From contig JAIBCL010000002.1 of assembly GCA_019694165.1 (NCBI GenBank), forward strand, positions 1 through 64,000: a DNA stretch of 64,000 bases. Reading direction: 5' to 3'. The notes under the pieces are model-generated. The model was not told the origin of the DNA and ran no database searches. It saw only the letters and a list, made by a program, of their open reading frames with translations. Positions 9,334-19,015 of the stretch are shown one piece after another (position 1 is the stretch's first letter; every line of letters begins with the position of its first letter). This DNA comes from Verrucomicrobiaceae bacterium (GTDB lineage: Bacteria > Verrucomicrobiota > Verrucomicrobiia > Verrucomicrobiales > Verrucomicrobiaceae). The translations under genes and the position numbers were made by a program.

Positions 9334-10236
9334 TCAACGCCATGGCGACTCCACGACGCGCACTCGCGACACGGCCACCGCGTCGCCGCCCTCAACGGAG
9401 CCGATGAGTTCATACTCGCCCTGCTTGAGCGTCGCCTTGGAGACATCCAGCGCCAGACGCTGCACGCCGCGCTTCGTCACGAACTTTTCTGAAGCAGCGA
9501 CAGCTCCATCACGCTTCAATTGCAGGGTCACATGCTTGCTCTCGTCAGGTTTCACGCCGGACAACGAAAAGCTCGCCGGCACGGCCTTCGCATCGCTGAA
9601 GACCACGGCGTTCACGGATGTGAAGTCCACCAGCGTCGGTGCCGCATAGCGAAGCAGCGCGATCTCGTCGATGTGAAAGTCGAGCGTGTCCTGATGATGA
9701 TACTGATCCTCGGCGATGTTGAATTGAATCTTCTGCACCTCCCTGGCGAGCGATAGCTTCGAGACTGGCAGCTTCACCTCCAGCCACTGATCCTTCTTCA
9801 AATCCGACAGCACGATCTGCAAGGGCGACGATTTCCCCTGCCCTTGCAGAATCGTCATCACCGCAGGCACGCGCGGCAGCGACGGTCGCGAAGTGCGTGT
9901 GTGAATCCATAGATGCAAATAGTCCCAGCCCGACCAGTCGCATTCGTCGCCTTTCAACGCATGTCCCGTGCGCGGCCAGCCAACGGGATACTTCGCCTCA
10001 CCGCCGAAGTAATCGACGTCGATGTGCCAGTGCAGGGTCGGTGCGCCTGACTTCGATACTTCCGAGGCAGCTTTCGTCGTGCCTTCTTCGGAATACCAGG
10101 ACTTCGCCGAGTTGCCGTCAAACAAGACGCGCTTCTCCATGGACGGATCGGCCGCCGACGACAGGGACACGAAGCCGGCGGATACGAAACAGGACGCGCA
10201 CGCGAGGCGGAATGAACAGAGTGCGAACATGCACAT
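9334..10236 (-). CDS. Secreted beta-sandwich (carbohydrate-binding-like) protein
   Basis: A 300-residue protein with an N-terminal signal peptide (MFALCSFRLACASCFVSAGFVSLSSAA; start ATG 10236 or 10230). The body is rich in alternating hydrophobic strands and aromatic residues (GWDYLHLWIHT, VKLPVSKLSL, FHIDEIALL). This matches the galactose-binding-like/CBM fold often found next to glycosidases; the C-terminal third looks like a second Ig-like strand domain. No catalytic motif is seen. It is the first gene of a two-gene minus-strand operon with the DUF4091 enzyme and probably helps bind or present the same substrate. It is divergent from the SGNH hydrolase gene at 10416 with about 180 bp between, where promoters for both directions are expected. 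Confidence 0.7.
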   Translation of the reverse strand: MCMFALCSFRLACASCFVSAGFVSLSSAADPSMEKRVLFDGNSAKSWYSEEGTTKAASEVSKSGAPTLHWHIDVDYFGGEAKYPVGWPRTGHALKGDECDWSGWDYLHLWIHTRTSRPSLPRVPAVMTILQGQGKSSPLQIVLSDLKKDQWLEVKLPVSKLSLAREVQKIQFNIAEDQYHHQDTLDFHIDEIALLRYAAPTLVDFTSVNAVVFSDAKAVPASFSLSGVKPDESKHVTLQLKRDGAVAASEKFVTKRGVQRLALDVSKATLKQGEYELIGSVEGGDAVAVSRVRVVESPWR

Positions 10237-10415
10237 GTTAACAGCCCTCCAGCGCCCGCTCTGTCAGATGGCGGAACGGACGACAAGGGCCGCGCAAGAA
10301 AACCATCCAGCGCGCCCAGTCCACCAGCGCAGCGGGGGTACTCCGAGCCTTCTGCGAGCCAGCGATCAATCGCGCCCGGCTGCAAGCTCGAGCCTCACGG
10401 ACGTGTACTGAGCGC

Positions 10416-12890
10416 ATGTTTTTCCGCTCCACCTGCATCGCCGCCTGCTTCGCAGTCACGCTTGCCGCCCGCGCGCAAACCGCCGTGAATTTGCTGCTGA
10501 ATCCCTCGCTGGATTTTCACTGTTTCGACAATTCGCGCACGGGACAGGGTGCGGAATTCAAGTCGGGAAGCATCGCGTACTGGGATCACGCGGCGTATGG
10601 CGACGCGGAGGCGTATCGCGCCGCACGGCAGACGGCATTTCGCCCTCCTTTCGCAGTGCCTAATGTGGCGGTCATTCACCCGGGCAAGAGCCTGCACCAG
10701 TTTGCACTTCTGGCCGAGACAGGGCTGGATGGCAGCGAGCATGTGAGCTTGTCGGTCTTCGGCCATCAGACGAAACCCAAGTCGCTGCGTGCGTCGGTCC
10801 ACATGATGCGGCTCGACAGCGATGAAGGCACATGGAGTCCGAAGGACTTCGGCCTCGCAGACACCCGGACGTTTCCAAAACACTCGCGCGGTGAACTTGT
10901 GCCCGGAGCGTCCTTCGTGAGCGACTCGGGCGACGGGACTGATTTTGAACTTAAGGTGGAAAAGGCCGTGATCCCTTTCGGATTCACGGAGAGCGGCACC
11001 CGATCGACGCGCGAGCCAAATGTCATCGGCCTCACGGTCGAGTTCAGAAACACGGCGAAGGAGGACGTGTGGATCTTCTCGCCGTGCCTGGCACGGGGTG
11101 ACAAGGCGCTGAACCGGCTGCCGGAGGGCCGCGCGATGCCGGACCTTTACCGCAGCATTCCTCGCACGATGCAGAAGCTGTGGCGAGGCGAGCCGCTGCA
11201 TCTCATCGTGATGGGATCGAGCATCGACCGCGGCAGTGCAAATCCGCCGATGGTTCCGTACGACGAAGACCCAAAGTCCGCCACCTTCAAGCAGCCGCTC
11301 TCGAAGTCGCGCGAGTTTGACGGCGGAACGGCCGGGCATCCTGAGTGGAATGACTACATCGGGTGGTGGCAGCACCACTTCATGTACGGCGGGCGTCTGC
11401 GGCAGTGGCTGATGCAGAGATTCGATTACCCGATGGACCATCTGCTGCTGAATACGATGGCGTGCGACGGCTCGTGCATAGCCGAGTCGCACTCGGGACT
11501 GGAAGCCTATGCCACGCTCAGCCTGCCGCCGGATCCCGGAGTGAACGGGCACGCAAAGGGAAAAACTTGGCAGGAGCTTTACCCCGCCGTGTTTGCCCGG
11601 CCCGAGGGTGCACGGCCTGATCTCGTCATTTTCGGCAGCGGTGCGAACGAGAAAGTTGACGGCGCGGACGAGGTCGCCGCCTTCGAGGGCGCGATCCGCT
11701 GGTTCCAGCACCGCTATCCAGGCATCGAATTCGTTTTCTGCATGTGGCAGAACCGCGAGACCTACACGCCGAACACGGGTCACCTGCGGGAGCTGTCGCT
11801 GCGCTACCAGATTCCGTACGTCGATCTCGGCCGCGTGATCAGCGAGACCACGCGCTGGTGCAACAGCTGCGCCCTCGTGCCGGCCGACGGCCATCCGCAG
11901 GCGGCCGCACACGAGATCTGGGCGAAGCAGCTCGAGCGTGCCTTTGAAGCCGCCGATCCCGTCAAATCCGGCTTCGCCCAACTGTCGCTGCCCGAGCGGC
12001 TCAGCGCGCACAGCATCGGCTGGGAGGGCGACATCACCACCTACGCCGCGAACGACAAGCGCCTGCACTGCAACACTGGCTTCATCCTCGACGACACGTT
12101 CGTCAACCTGTGGGCCTCCACCAAGGATGAACTCGTCGGCATCCGCGTGGACGGCACGCAAAGCGAGAGCGCACGGCGGCGGCCGATGCGCGCCCGCGAC
12201 CATCGCAACTCGACCTTCGCCACGGGGGTGCTCTGCCTTGGCGACCGGCATATCGTCGAAGTCACTGGCACAGGGTCTGCCTTCGTCGCGGCGGATTCAA
12301 AGACCGCGCTGTACCGCCAATGGTTCCCCGTGACCAGTCCGCGCTGGAAACTGCCGGGCAAGCCCGGGCCGTTCGCGTCGGACTGGGGCGCGCCGTATGG
12401 CGATGCGCAGGTGAAGCTCGCGCCGGAAACGGAAGCAACCACCGATTTCGTCGGCACGGATATTTCCATTGCCTATGTGGATGCAGCGGACGGCGGCGAG
12501 ATCGTGGCGCTTGTTGACGGCCAGGAAATGCTGCGCACGGCGACGAACCAGCCTTTCACCGACGCAGCGGGCAATACGTTGCACATGGAAAACCGCAAGG
12601 GCATCCGAGGATTGCCGTACGGCTGGCACACCGTGCAAGTGAAGGCGGCGGGAAAGCCGGTGAGACTGCTCGGTGCCTTCGTGTATGACACGCGGTCAAA
12701 CCGGAGCGCGGAGCGGGTGGAAAGAGGCCGCGCATTCGCCGGCGAGAGCATCCGTTTCTCCGCACCGTTCAAGGTGCGTCCGTGGATCGTCTGCCAGGGC
12801 GGGCTCCAGGTGCGGCTCGGGGATGCCTCGGGCACGAGCGTGAAGTTCTCCGGAGGAGGAGAAGGCACCTATGAGATCGTGGGCGAGTGA
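10416..12890 (+). CDS. Large secreted SGNH/GDSL-type hydrolase
   Basis: An 824-residue exported protein with signal peptide (MFFRSTCIAACFAVTLAARAQ). The N-terminal 250 residues form a beta-sandwich. The SGNH hydrolase core starts at IVMGSSIDRGS (about 265-275, block I, with Ser-Ser in place of Asp-Ser), continues through FGSGANE (block III, with Asn) and ends at PADGHPQAAAH (about 490, block V Asp-x-x-His). A C-terminal beta-rich region of about 300 residues follows. Many secreted SGNH proteins of this build are carbohydrate esterases; de-acylation of a polysaccharide is the likely role. The GSS variant of block I keeps the nucleophile Ser but changes its neighbour. Confidence 0.78.
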   Translation: MFFRSTCIAACFAVTLAARAQTAVNLLLNPSLDFHCFDNSRTGQGAEFKSGSIAYWDHAAYGDAEAYRAARQTAFRPPFAVPNVAVIHPGKSLHQFALLAETGLDGSEHVSLSVFGHQTKPKSLRASVHMMRLDSDEGTWSPKDFGLADTRTFPKHSRGELVPGASFVSDSGDGTDFELKVEKAVIPFGFTESGTRSTREPNVIGLTVEFRNTAKEDVWIFSPCLARGDKALNRLPEGRAMPDLYRSIPRTMQKLWRGEPLHLIVMGSSIDRGSANPPMVPYDEDPKSATFKQPLSKSREFDGGTAGHPEWNDYIGWWQHHFMYGGRLRQWLMQRFDYPMDHLLLNTMACDGSCIAESHSGLEAYATLSLPPDPGVNGHAKGKTWQELYPAVFARPEGARPDLVIFGSGANEKVDGADEVAAFEGAIRWFQHRYPGIEFVFCMWQNRETYTPNTGHLRELSLRYQIPYVDLGRVISETTRWCNSCALVPADGHPQAAAHEIWAKQLERAFEAADPVKSGFAQLSLPERLSAHSIGWEGDITTYAANDKRLHCNTGFILDDTFVNLWASTKDELVGIRVDGTQSESARRRPMRARDHRNSTFATGVLCLGDRHIVEVTGTGSAFVAADSKTALYRQWFPVTSPRWKLPGKPGPFASDWGAPYGDAQVKLAPETEATTDFVGTDISIAYVDAADGGEIVALVDGQEMLRTATNQPFTDAAGNTLHMENRKGIRGLPYGWHTVQVKAAGKPVRLLGAFVYDTRSNRSAERVERGRAFAGESIRFSAPFKVRPWIVCQGGLQVRLGDASGTSVKFSGGGEGTYEIVGE

Positions 12891-12984
12891 GCCGCGCTTC
12901 CGCCGTCAAAGTGATCAACCAATCCCCTTTCGTTCCTTTGGTCCCCTCTGTCCGTTCGAGCAAATCCACCGCCATCACCATCCC

Positions 12985-14337
12985 ATGAAACCCTTCATCG
13001 TCTCCTCCCTCCTGCTCTGTTGCCTCCCATCCGTTCACGCCGGCTGGCAGGCCGGTGCGGCGAAGGTGGACATCACTCCCACGGAATCCGTTCCACTTGC
13101 GGGCTACGGCGGCAAGACACGCATGTCCTCACGAGTGGAGCACCCGATCTGGATCAAGGCGCTGGCGTTGCGCGATGAAACGGGTGCCACCTCCGTGCTC
13201 ATCACGGCCGATCTCGTGGGCTTGAGCACCAAGATGGTGGACCGCATCGCCCGGCAGGCGCTCGACAAACATGGCATCCAGCGTGAGCGGCTGATCTTGA
13301 ACACGTCTCACAATCACAGCTGTCCGGTGACCGAAGACGTGCTGTGGCTCTACTACGAACTCACGCCTGAAGAGACCGCCGCACGCGACCGATACACCGC
13401 GCGGCTTTACGCTCAGTATGATGAACTCATCGGCAAGGCCGTCGCGAACCTCGTGCCTGCCGATCTCGCATTCGAACAGGGGCTCGCGGGGGTGGCTGTG
13501 AACCGCCGGCGCTCGCGCGGACCAGAGAGCCGCTCGATGGGCGGGCAGGTGGATCAAGACGTGCCGGTGATCACGGTGAAGACCGGAGACCAGTTGAAGG
13601 CCGTGGTCTTCGGCTACTCGTGCCACACAACGGCTCTCGGCGGCCTGAGCATCAGCGGCGACTATGCCGGTTTCGCGCAGCTCGAGCTGGAAAAAATGAA
13701 TCCCGGTGCCATCGCCATGTTTGTGCAGAACTGCGGCGGTGACGCGAATCCGCTCCCGCGCATCCGCGGAAAGGATGCCGAAGCCACCGACCTCGCGCGC
13801 ATGTACGGCCGCATCCTCGCCGAGGCGGTGAACCAGGTGATTGCTGCGAAGATGACGCCGCTGGCCGGACCGCTACGTGCGCAATTGGGCGAGACGGAGC
13901 TTTTCCTCCAGCCCGGCATCCCGCTCGATGAATTGAAGCAGCGTGCTCCGGGCTTGAGCGGCATGCCGAGGCGAGAATTCGAGCATTTCATCCGCCAGCA
14001 CGAGACGCAGGGCGGCCCGCCGGACCATGTGGCGTATCCGGTGCAGGTGTGGCGCTTCGGCGGCGACTTCAAAATCATCGCGCTCACAGGCGAGACCGTT
14101 GTCGACTACTCGCTCAAGTTCAAAGCCGCGCATGGCTGGAACACGACGTGGGTGTGCGGCTACAACAACAATCTGCTCAGCTACGTGCCCTCCCTGCGCG
14201 TATTGAAGGAGGGCGGCTACGAAGGTGTGACCGGCATGTTTGAGTACGGTCACCGTGCACCGTACACAGACACCGTGGAGGAACAGATCACGAAGAAAGT
14301 CGCCGAACTTGTCCGCGGGACGGAGGCCGCACGGTAG
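12985..14337 (+). CDS. Secreted neutral/alkaline ceramidase-like hydrolase
   Basis: A 450-residue exported protein. ATG 12985 gives a clean signal peptide (MKPFIVSSLLLCCLPSVHAG); the frame extends 38 codons upstream but with no export signal there. The family signature is clear: AAKVDITP near the N-terminus, NTSHNHSCP (about 107-115, zinc-binding His), YSCHTTALGG (about 211-220) and NCGGDANP (about 249-256). This is the N-terminal domain set of neutral/alkaline non-lysosomal ceramidases. In Verrucomicrobia and Planctomycetes such proteins are numerous and probably hydrolyse amides other than ceramide. It follows the SGNH hydrolase by about 95 bp on the same strand. Confidence 0.85.
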   Translation: MKPFIVSSLLLCCLPSVHAGWQAGAAKVDITPTESVPLAGYGGKTRMSSRVEHPIWIKALALRDETGATSVLITADLVGLSTKMVDRIARQALDKHGIQRERLILNTSHNHSCPVTEDVLWLYYELTPEETAARDRYTARLYAQYDELIGKAVANLVPADLAFEQGLAGVAVNRRRSRGPESRSMGGQVDQDVPVITVKTGDQLKAVVFGYSCHTTALGGLSISGDYAGFAQLELEKMNPGAIAMFVQNCGGDANPLPRIRGKDAEATDLARMYGRILAEAVNQVIAAKMTPLAGPLRAQLGETELFLQPGIPLDELKQRAPGLSGMPRREFEHFIRQHETQGGPPDHVAYPVQVWRFGGDFKIIALTGETVVDYSLKFKAAHGWNTTWVCGYNNNLLSYVPSLRVLKEGGYEGVTGMFEYGHRAPYTDTVEEQITKKVAELVRGTEAAR

Positions 14338-14389
14338 CCTCCTGACAACCGTCGCGCGGCACTGGAACGTGCCGCCGAAGCTGCTTCGA

Positions 14390-14476
14390 TGGTGCCGGTG
14401 GTCGGACTCGAACCGACACGTCCTCACGGACACAAGATTTTGAGTCTAGCGCGTCTACCAATTTCACCACACCGGC
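14390..14476 (-). tRNA. tRNA-Leu(CAA)
   Basis: Class II tRNA on the minus strand. The 5' acceptor GCCGGTG pairs with CACCGGC before A-CCA (CCA encoded at 14390-14392). The D-arm region is GGTGAAATTGGTAGACGC. The anticodon loop CUCAAAA gives anticodon CAA, with a stem carrying one U-U pair. A long variable arm (TGTCCGTGAGGACGT) and T arm GTCGGTTCGAGTCCGAC complete the leucine-type cloverleaf. Confidence 0.96.
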
Positions 14477-14582
14477 CGGAACACGAAGCGCGACGCCATA
14501 TTGATGACGGTTGGTGCGATTGCAAGGAGAGTTCTGCCAGCACCAGCACACCGGCGCATCGCTGCATGACATGCGACCGAGT

Positions 14583-15557
14583 TCAGGGCCTGGAACGTCG
14601 TGATATCTCGCGGCTGACGCGTTCGAGAGTGCGCCGCTCCTCGTCCGTAAGGCTGCCCATGCCCTGCTCGTTGATCTTCTCGAGAATGGGATCGACCTCG
14701 TCGCTGATGAGGTCCGCCATCGAATCCCGCGCCTTGGATGATCCGGCATCCATTTCGAGATTGACCGAGAGCCGGCGGTGTCTGGCACGCACCATTTCCG
14801 GCCGGAGGCCGAAAGCGGAACGTTCACGCCGGAGGCGCTCGAAGGTCATGGGCAGGCCGCCGTAGCCGATGAGCCTGAGATAGTACCAGCCGGTCAGGGC
14901 GCCCCCGACATGGGCAAAGTTCGCCCAGCTCGCCGCCTCGCTCTGCCTCATGAAGAACATGAAGAACACGCCAAGGCCGGCGCTGATGCCCAGGAAACCA
15001 AGCGCCATCGTCCACAGCCGCATCCGCACCGGGAAGATGAACCAAATGAGCGCCGTGACCTCCTCGTGCGGAAACATGACCGCGAGGGCGAAAAACAGCC
15101 CAAAACCGCACGCCGAAGCACCGATGATTGGAATCTGTGTGTTGCCCTGCGCGTAGGCCTTCACCACCAGCTCCGCCGCCGCGCCGATGAGTCCGGAGAG
15201 GAAATAGATGTTGAGAAAATGCCGCGTGCCGAGCAGGGCCAGCACCCGCTTGCCGGCGAAGTAGATCATCATGAGGTTCCCTCCGACATGCAGCAGGCTG
15301 CCATGCACGAACATGTAGGTGAACGCATTCCAAAACCGGCCCTTTGACAAACCCTCGACGCTGACACCGCCGAACGGCATGAACTGCTCCGTGCCGTCAT
15401 CAAACACGAGCCGCTCGCCGAGCGCGCCAAAAACGTACTGCGCTACGAAAACGATCACATTCGCCCAGATGATCACATGCAGGACATTCACCCCTTGCAG
15501 CAATTCCCATGGACTGCGGGTTTGCGGACGCATGTAATCGCGGTCGTGTAATCCCAT
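14583..15557 (-). CDS. Rhomboid-family intramembrane serine protease
   Basis: A 324-residue protein with about six membrane helices. Hallmarks: the loop and helix-2 signature WNAFTYMFVHGSLLHVGGNLMMIYF, the catalytic serine in GASACGFGLF (Ser about 146), and the catalytic histidine in AHVGGALTG (about 216). The usual GxSG is GASA here, so the residue after the nucleophile is Ala instead of Gly. A cytoplasmic, charged C-terminal tail of about 85 residues follows the last helix and is rich in Arg and Glu. Rhomboids cut within or near transmembrane helices; the substrate is unknown. It is transcribed away from the divergent small secreted protein at 15781. Confidence 0.9.
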   Translation of the reverse strand: MGLHDRDYMRPQTRSPWELLQGVNVLHVIIWANVIVFVAQYVFGALGERLVFDDGTEQFMPFGGVSVEGLSKGRFWNAFTYMFVHGSLLHVGGNLMMIYFAGKRVLALLGTRHFLNIYFLSGLIGAAAELVVKAYAQGNTQIPIIGASACGFGLFFALAVMFPHEEVTALIWFIFPVRMRLWTMALGFLGISAGLGVFFMFFMRQSEAASWANFAHVGGALTGWYYLRLIGYGGLPMTFERLRRERSAFGLRPEMVRARHRRLSVNLEMDAGSSKARDSMADLISDEVDPILEKINEQGMGSLTDEERRTLERVSREISRRSRP

Positions 15558-15780
15558 GAGGTGTCTTGTCTTCGAAGGCGGCTCCAGCCCGCCCGGTATG
15601 ATCGTACGGGAGCAGGGCGGGCCATTCTACAATCCCGCCCGGCGATTTGCAAAATGCATCCTGCATGATCTCGCATCTTCCAGTGCGCCGGTGCACGGCG
15701 GAAAATCACAGGGGATTCCTGTTTGACGGCCAGCGGCCGCCCCGTTAACAACTACCGATTCAAATCCGCATAGTCCGCCC

Positions 15781-16455
15781 ATGTCTGCCCGCTCTTCCTT
15801 CTGCCCACGCACTTCCGTCCTGCTCGCCATCCTGCTGACCGCCCTTGTTCCCGCCGGTCTGCGCTCTGAGAACGTCCCGCTGGACCATCCCTGCACCGAA
15901 ACGGTGAAAAAGTATCTCGCCGCCGTGGTGGCGCAGGACTGGAAGACAGCGGCCACGATGCTCCTGCCCACTTCCCTTGAGAGGAAGCAGAAGGAGACCA
16001 TAGCCATCGTCAGAATGGCTCCCACCATGACGGAGGAGAACCAGATGCTGGAGAAACTCGGCGCGAAGGAAATCAGCGACCTCGAGAAGATGTCCGCCAT
16101 CGATTTCTATGTGGCCGACCGGATGGCGGTGCATCAAAAGATGAAGATCAGCCCCGAGGTCAAAAAGAAGAAGGAGGAGACGCTCAACATCAGCGTCGTG
16201 AGCCTTGGTGGAGAAGACAGCAACAAGGTCATCCACGCCGTGGTGCGGACGTCGCAGGAGACGGTCGAAGCAAAGATCGAGGAACTCTTTCTTATCTCCA
16301 TGGTGCAGGACAAAGACGACACCAAGAAGTGGCTCATCGTGCCCGACATGATGCGCCCGATCACCACCCCGCTGAGGAAGGGGGATGCCGCGGCCGACGG
16401 GGCTGAGGCGGGCGGCACTGACAAGCCAGGCAACGGCAAGAAATCACCCCGCTGA
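15781..16455 (+). CDS. Secreted protein of unknown function
   Basis: A 224-residue protein with a signal peptide (RTSVLLAILLTALVPAGLRS). The body starts with DHPCTETVKKYLAAVVAQDWKTAATMLLP, which resembles the helix opening of NTF2-like or DUF4878-like fold proteins, followed by a Lys/Glu-rich helical stretch and a short beta part (NKVIHAVVRTSQE, KKWLIVPDMMRPI). The tail is Gly/Lys-rich and probably disordered. I do not recognise the family; the NTF2-like reading is weak. It is convergent with the spermidine-synthase-like gene that ends 30 bp downstream on the other strand. Confidence 0.75.
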   Translation: MSARSSFCPRTSVLLAILLTALVPAGLRSENVPLDHPCTETVKKYLAAVVAQDWKTAATMLLPTSLERKQKETIAIVRMAPTMTEENQMLEKLGAKEISDLEKMSAIDFYVADRMAVHQKMKISPEVKKKKEETLNISVVSLGGEDSNKVIHAVVRTSQETVEAKIEELFLISMVQDKDDTKKWLIVPDMMRPITTPLRKGDAAADGAEAGGTDKPGNGKKSPR

Positions 16456-16485
16456 CCAAGTTGGCAGCCGGACATGGCCCCGTCC

Positions 16486-18030
16486 CTACCGGGATCGGGA
16501 AACGTACTCGTGACCGAGGTTGTCGTCCGTGATGATGCGCTCGTCGGTCCACCTGGCCTGCATTTGCTCGCGGTTCAGCCAGCGCCACTCGTCTCCGTCG
16601 GGCTGATCACCGCAGCGATCGGCAAAGGTTAGCGTGTGAGCGAGCGCCCCCCTGCCCGGCTCCGAGGCGAGATCGAACACAGGTGTGCCGTCGATCCGAT
16701 AGGCCTCTAGCACGCGACGCCAGCGCTCCTTGTCGAGCCGCAGAGGCGAGAGGCTGCCGATGCAATTGTTGATGGCCATCATCGTGTGCGGAAAGACCTC
16801 CATCCCCGTGCGCGCGGCTCGGCCCGAGCCGGTGCAGTTCCACATCACGATGCCGCCCGGCTTGAGATGAGCGCGTGTCATTTCGAGGAACTCCTTCGAC
16901 AGCACTGCCGTGGCAAACTCGCGCCAGTGCATCGACGTGTTTGCCACGATCACGTCGAACTTCCGCTCCGCGTGCCGCCGCATCCAGCGCCTGCCATCGT
17001 CGATCACCATCTCGATTTTCGGGTCCGCCACGATGGATGACACTTCGGAATAGGCCCGTACCACGTCGAGGCAGGCACGGCTGATCTCCACCGCAGTCAC
17101 TCTTTTGACCTGGGGATGACTGGCGACGATGCGCGTCCATGCGCCGGACGAAACGCCGATCATGAGGACGTCCTCGGGGGTCTCATGCAGCGCCGGGATC
17201 AGATATGGCCGCACCAGCCAGGGCTGGCGTGCAAGCGACGTACTGATCACGCCGTCGTATGCGCCGTTGCCATACACCGCATGGCTCGTGTCCACGGTGA
17301 TGACGCCATGCCGGCTCTCGAAGACTTTCTCAAAGCGCATTCCCGGCTGGTAGCCGCTCTTGTATTGCAAGCGTTCGTAGAACCCGGCAAAGAAGGCCGG
17401 CGCGCCCGCGGCCAGCGCCAGACCCGCCACGCGCCACCCCGCCGGCATCCGCCACGAAGCCACCGTCTCCGCCCAGCCCCACGCCGCGGCAAGAAGCATC
17501 ACCGAGATGGCTGCGATGCCGAGCCACTCCATCAAGCCAAAGCCGGTGAAGAGGCTGCCGAAGCCTGAGCCGACAATGTTCGCCACGTACAACTGCGACA
17601 GACGCTGGCCCGACCTGGCATCCGGCGGTATGGCCCAATGGCAGACGAGAGGAAAAACGAGGCCAAGCAATCCGCCGCTAATCATCACCATCGGCAGCGC
17701 CCACAACCAGGACACCTTGATCACCGCCCACGAAGTCAGCGGTGCCACTAGAAATGCGGTGCCATTCGCCGCCATGATCCAGCGCGCGACCGTGCGGCGC
17801 TGCGCATCCGCCACACCGGTGCCGGACGGACCGCCCGCCGCGTCATGCCAGCGACGGCTCCATAGAGAACCCAGCGCCAGCCCGAGCAGGTAAGAGCCGA
17901 GCATCACCCCGAAAGCCTCTGCCCGCGATGCTGATGCGAAGTTGAACAGCCGGCTCCACACGATCTCCCACGCCAGCGCGAGGAAACCGGAAAGCGCGGA
18001 CCAGATCAATGCGGTGCGGAATTGAAGCAT
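16486..18030 (-). CDS. Membrane protein with C-terminal spermidine-synthase-like methyltransferase-fold domain
   Basis: 514 residues from ATG 18030; the open frame reaches 18099 but the extra part is Arg-rich and lacks a membrane signal. The N-terminal half has several helices (ALIWSALSGFLALAWEIVW onward), as in MFS-like spermidine synthase fusions. The C-terminal half has a Rossmann SAM-type fold: VLMIGVSSGAWTRIV (glycine-rich loop with GVSSG), VTAVEISRACLDVV, IDDGRRWMRR and FDVIVANTS. The aminopropyltransferase active-site Asp-rich loops are diverged, so true spermidine synthesis is doubtful. Such fused proteins are common in Verrucomicrobia and related phyla and their reaction is not established. 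Confidence 0.78.
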   Translation of the reverse strand: MLQFRTALIWSALSGFLALAWEIVWSRLFNFASASRAEAFGVMLGSYLLGLALGSLWSRRWHDAAGGPSGTGVADAQRRTVARWIMAANGTAFLVAPLTSWAVIKVSWLWALPMVMISGGLLGLVFPLVCHWAIPPDARSGQRLSQLYVANIVGSGFGSLFTGFGLMEWLGIAAISVMLLAAAWGWAETVASWRMPAGWRVAGLALAAGAPAFFAGFYERLQYKSGYQPGMRFEKVFESRHGVITVDTSHAVYGNGAYDGVISTSLARQPWLVRPYLIPALHETPEDVLMIGVSSGAWTRIVASHPQVKRVTAVEISRACLDVVRAYSEVSSIVADPKIEMVIDDGRRWMRRHAERKFDVIVANTSMHWREFATAVLSKEFLEMTRAHLKPGGIVMWNCTGSGRAARTGMEVFPHTMMAINNCIGSLSPLRLDKERWRRVLEAYRIDGTPVFDLASEPGRGALAHTLTFADRCGDQPDGDEWRWLNREQMQARWTDERIITDDNLGHEYVSRSR

Positions 18031-18131
18031 GAAAATGCGTGGAACAGGCCGAAGGGTTGAGCGTTTGCGTGGCAGCGCAAGGACGAACGTCCCTGCCATT
18101 CAAATCAAAAGGCCCGCCGCACCGCACCGGC

Positions 18132-18974
18132 TCATGGCCTGGGTACTGCCGGCGGCTGCGGCAGATTCTCCGGCTCGAATTTCAGCACTTCCTGGTGCGT
18201 GCGGAGCGCCTTGCGTGCCTGATCAAAGAAACCGGCGAGGTTTTCTTTGTTCGCCTGCTGCTTGTCATCGATGAGCGCGTAGAGCTTCTTCACCTGCTCG
18301 TCGGCGTTCAGGTTCACGGCGGCCATGTGGCGCTGCGCGGTGGCATACACGGAGCTGAACTTCGCCTGCGCCTGCTCATAGGCCTGCTTCATGGCCTCTT
18401 CGCGGATGAACTGCTTCTCCTCTTCCTTGTAGGACTTGCTGAACACGCGCCGGAAGAATCCTCCCTTCGGTTTCTCGGGCTGCTGCGAGGCTTGTTTTTC
18501 AAAATAGGCGGCCAGTTCGCTGAACTGTTCCAGCGGTCTGGCGTATTGCTTTTGCAGGTAGCTGATGCCGGTGGTGATGATGGCCAGGCGTTCCACCTCG
18601 GCCTTCGATATCGCCTGCCCGGCCTTCACCTTGTCCTCAAGCAGGTTGATGTAGTCGATGGTCTTTTTGTTGCCCTCGAAGATGCTGTCGAACTCACGGT
18701 ACGCACTCGCGAGCTGGTTGCGCTGCTCCTGCTGAAAATCCGCGAGCTTCTTGTCGAATTCCGCATTCAGCGTCTGGATGGCCTGCTGATGCTGGGCCGC
18801 CTGCGCGGCCAGCGCGTCCTGCATTTCGTCATGCCTCTTCACCAGCTCGGCTGCATGGCGGACATCGAGCGACTGGACTGCGGCCTTCGACTTCTCGGTT
18901 TCCTGCCGCCAGCCGTATCCGAGTCCGGCGGCGATGGGGACAAGCACGGCGACTGCAAGCTTCAGGGCATTCAT
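18132..18974 (-). CDS. Coiled-coil protein with N-terminal membrane anchor
   Basis: 280 residues from ATG 18974 (the open frame continues far upstream as a shadow of the genes behind it). The N-terminus LKLAVAVLVPIAAGLGYGW is a membrane anchor or uncleaved signal. The rest is almost entirely charged, Gln/Lys/Glu/Ala-rich helix with heptad-like spacing, ending in a Pro-rich tail. A basic break (KGGFFRRVFSKSYKEEE) sits in the middle. No catalytic motif is visible. It is the last gene of a three-gene minus-strand operon with the small membrane protein (41 bp gap) and the acyltransferase, suggesting an envelope role. Confidence 0.75.
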   Translation of the reverse strand: MNALKLAVAVLVPIAAGLGYGWRQETEKSKAAVQSLDVRHAAELVKRHDEMQDALAAQAAQHQQAIQTLNAEFDKKLADFQQEQRNQLASAYREFDSIFEGNKKTIDYINLLEDKVKAGQAISKAEVERLAIITTGISYLQKQYARPLEQFSELAAYFEKQASQQPEKPKGGFFRRVFSKSYKEEEKQFIREEAMKQAYEQAQAKFSSVYATAQRHMAAVNLNADEQVKKLYALIDDKQQANKENLAGFFDQARKALRTHQEVLKFEPENLPQPPAVPRP

Positions 18975-19015
18975 GGTGTGAGCACGCCTCCCGGCGGGTT
19001 GAGGGACAAGCACCG

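Noticed and set aside
10395-12251. Long minus-strand open frame (618 codons) over the SGNH hydrolase
   Set aside because: Antisense shadow of a well-supported gene with signal peptide and catalytic blocks; no family features.
14389-14865. Plus-strand frame beginning VPVVGLEPTRPHGHKILSLA
   Set aside because: This is the classic false translation of the antisense of a tRNA-Leu gene (14390-14476), not a protein.
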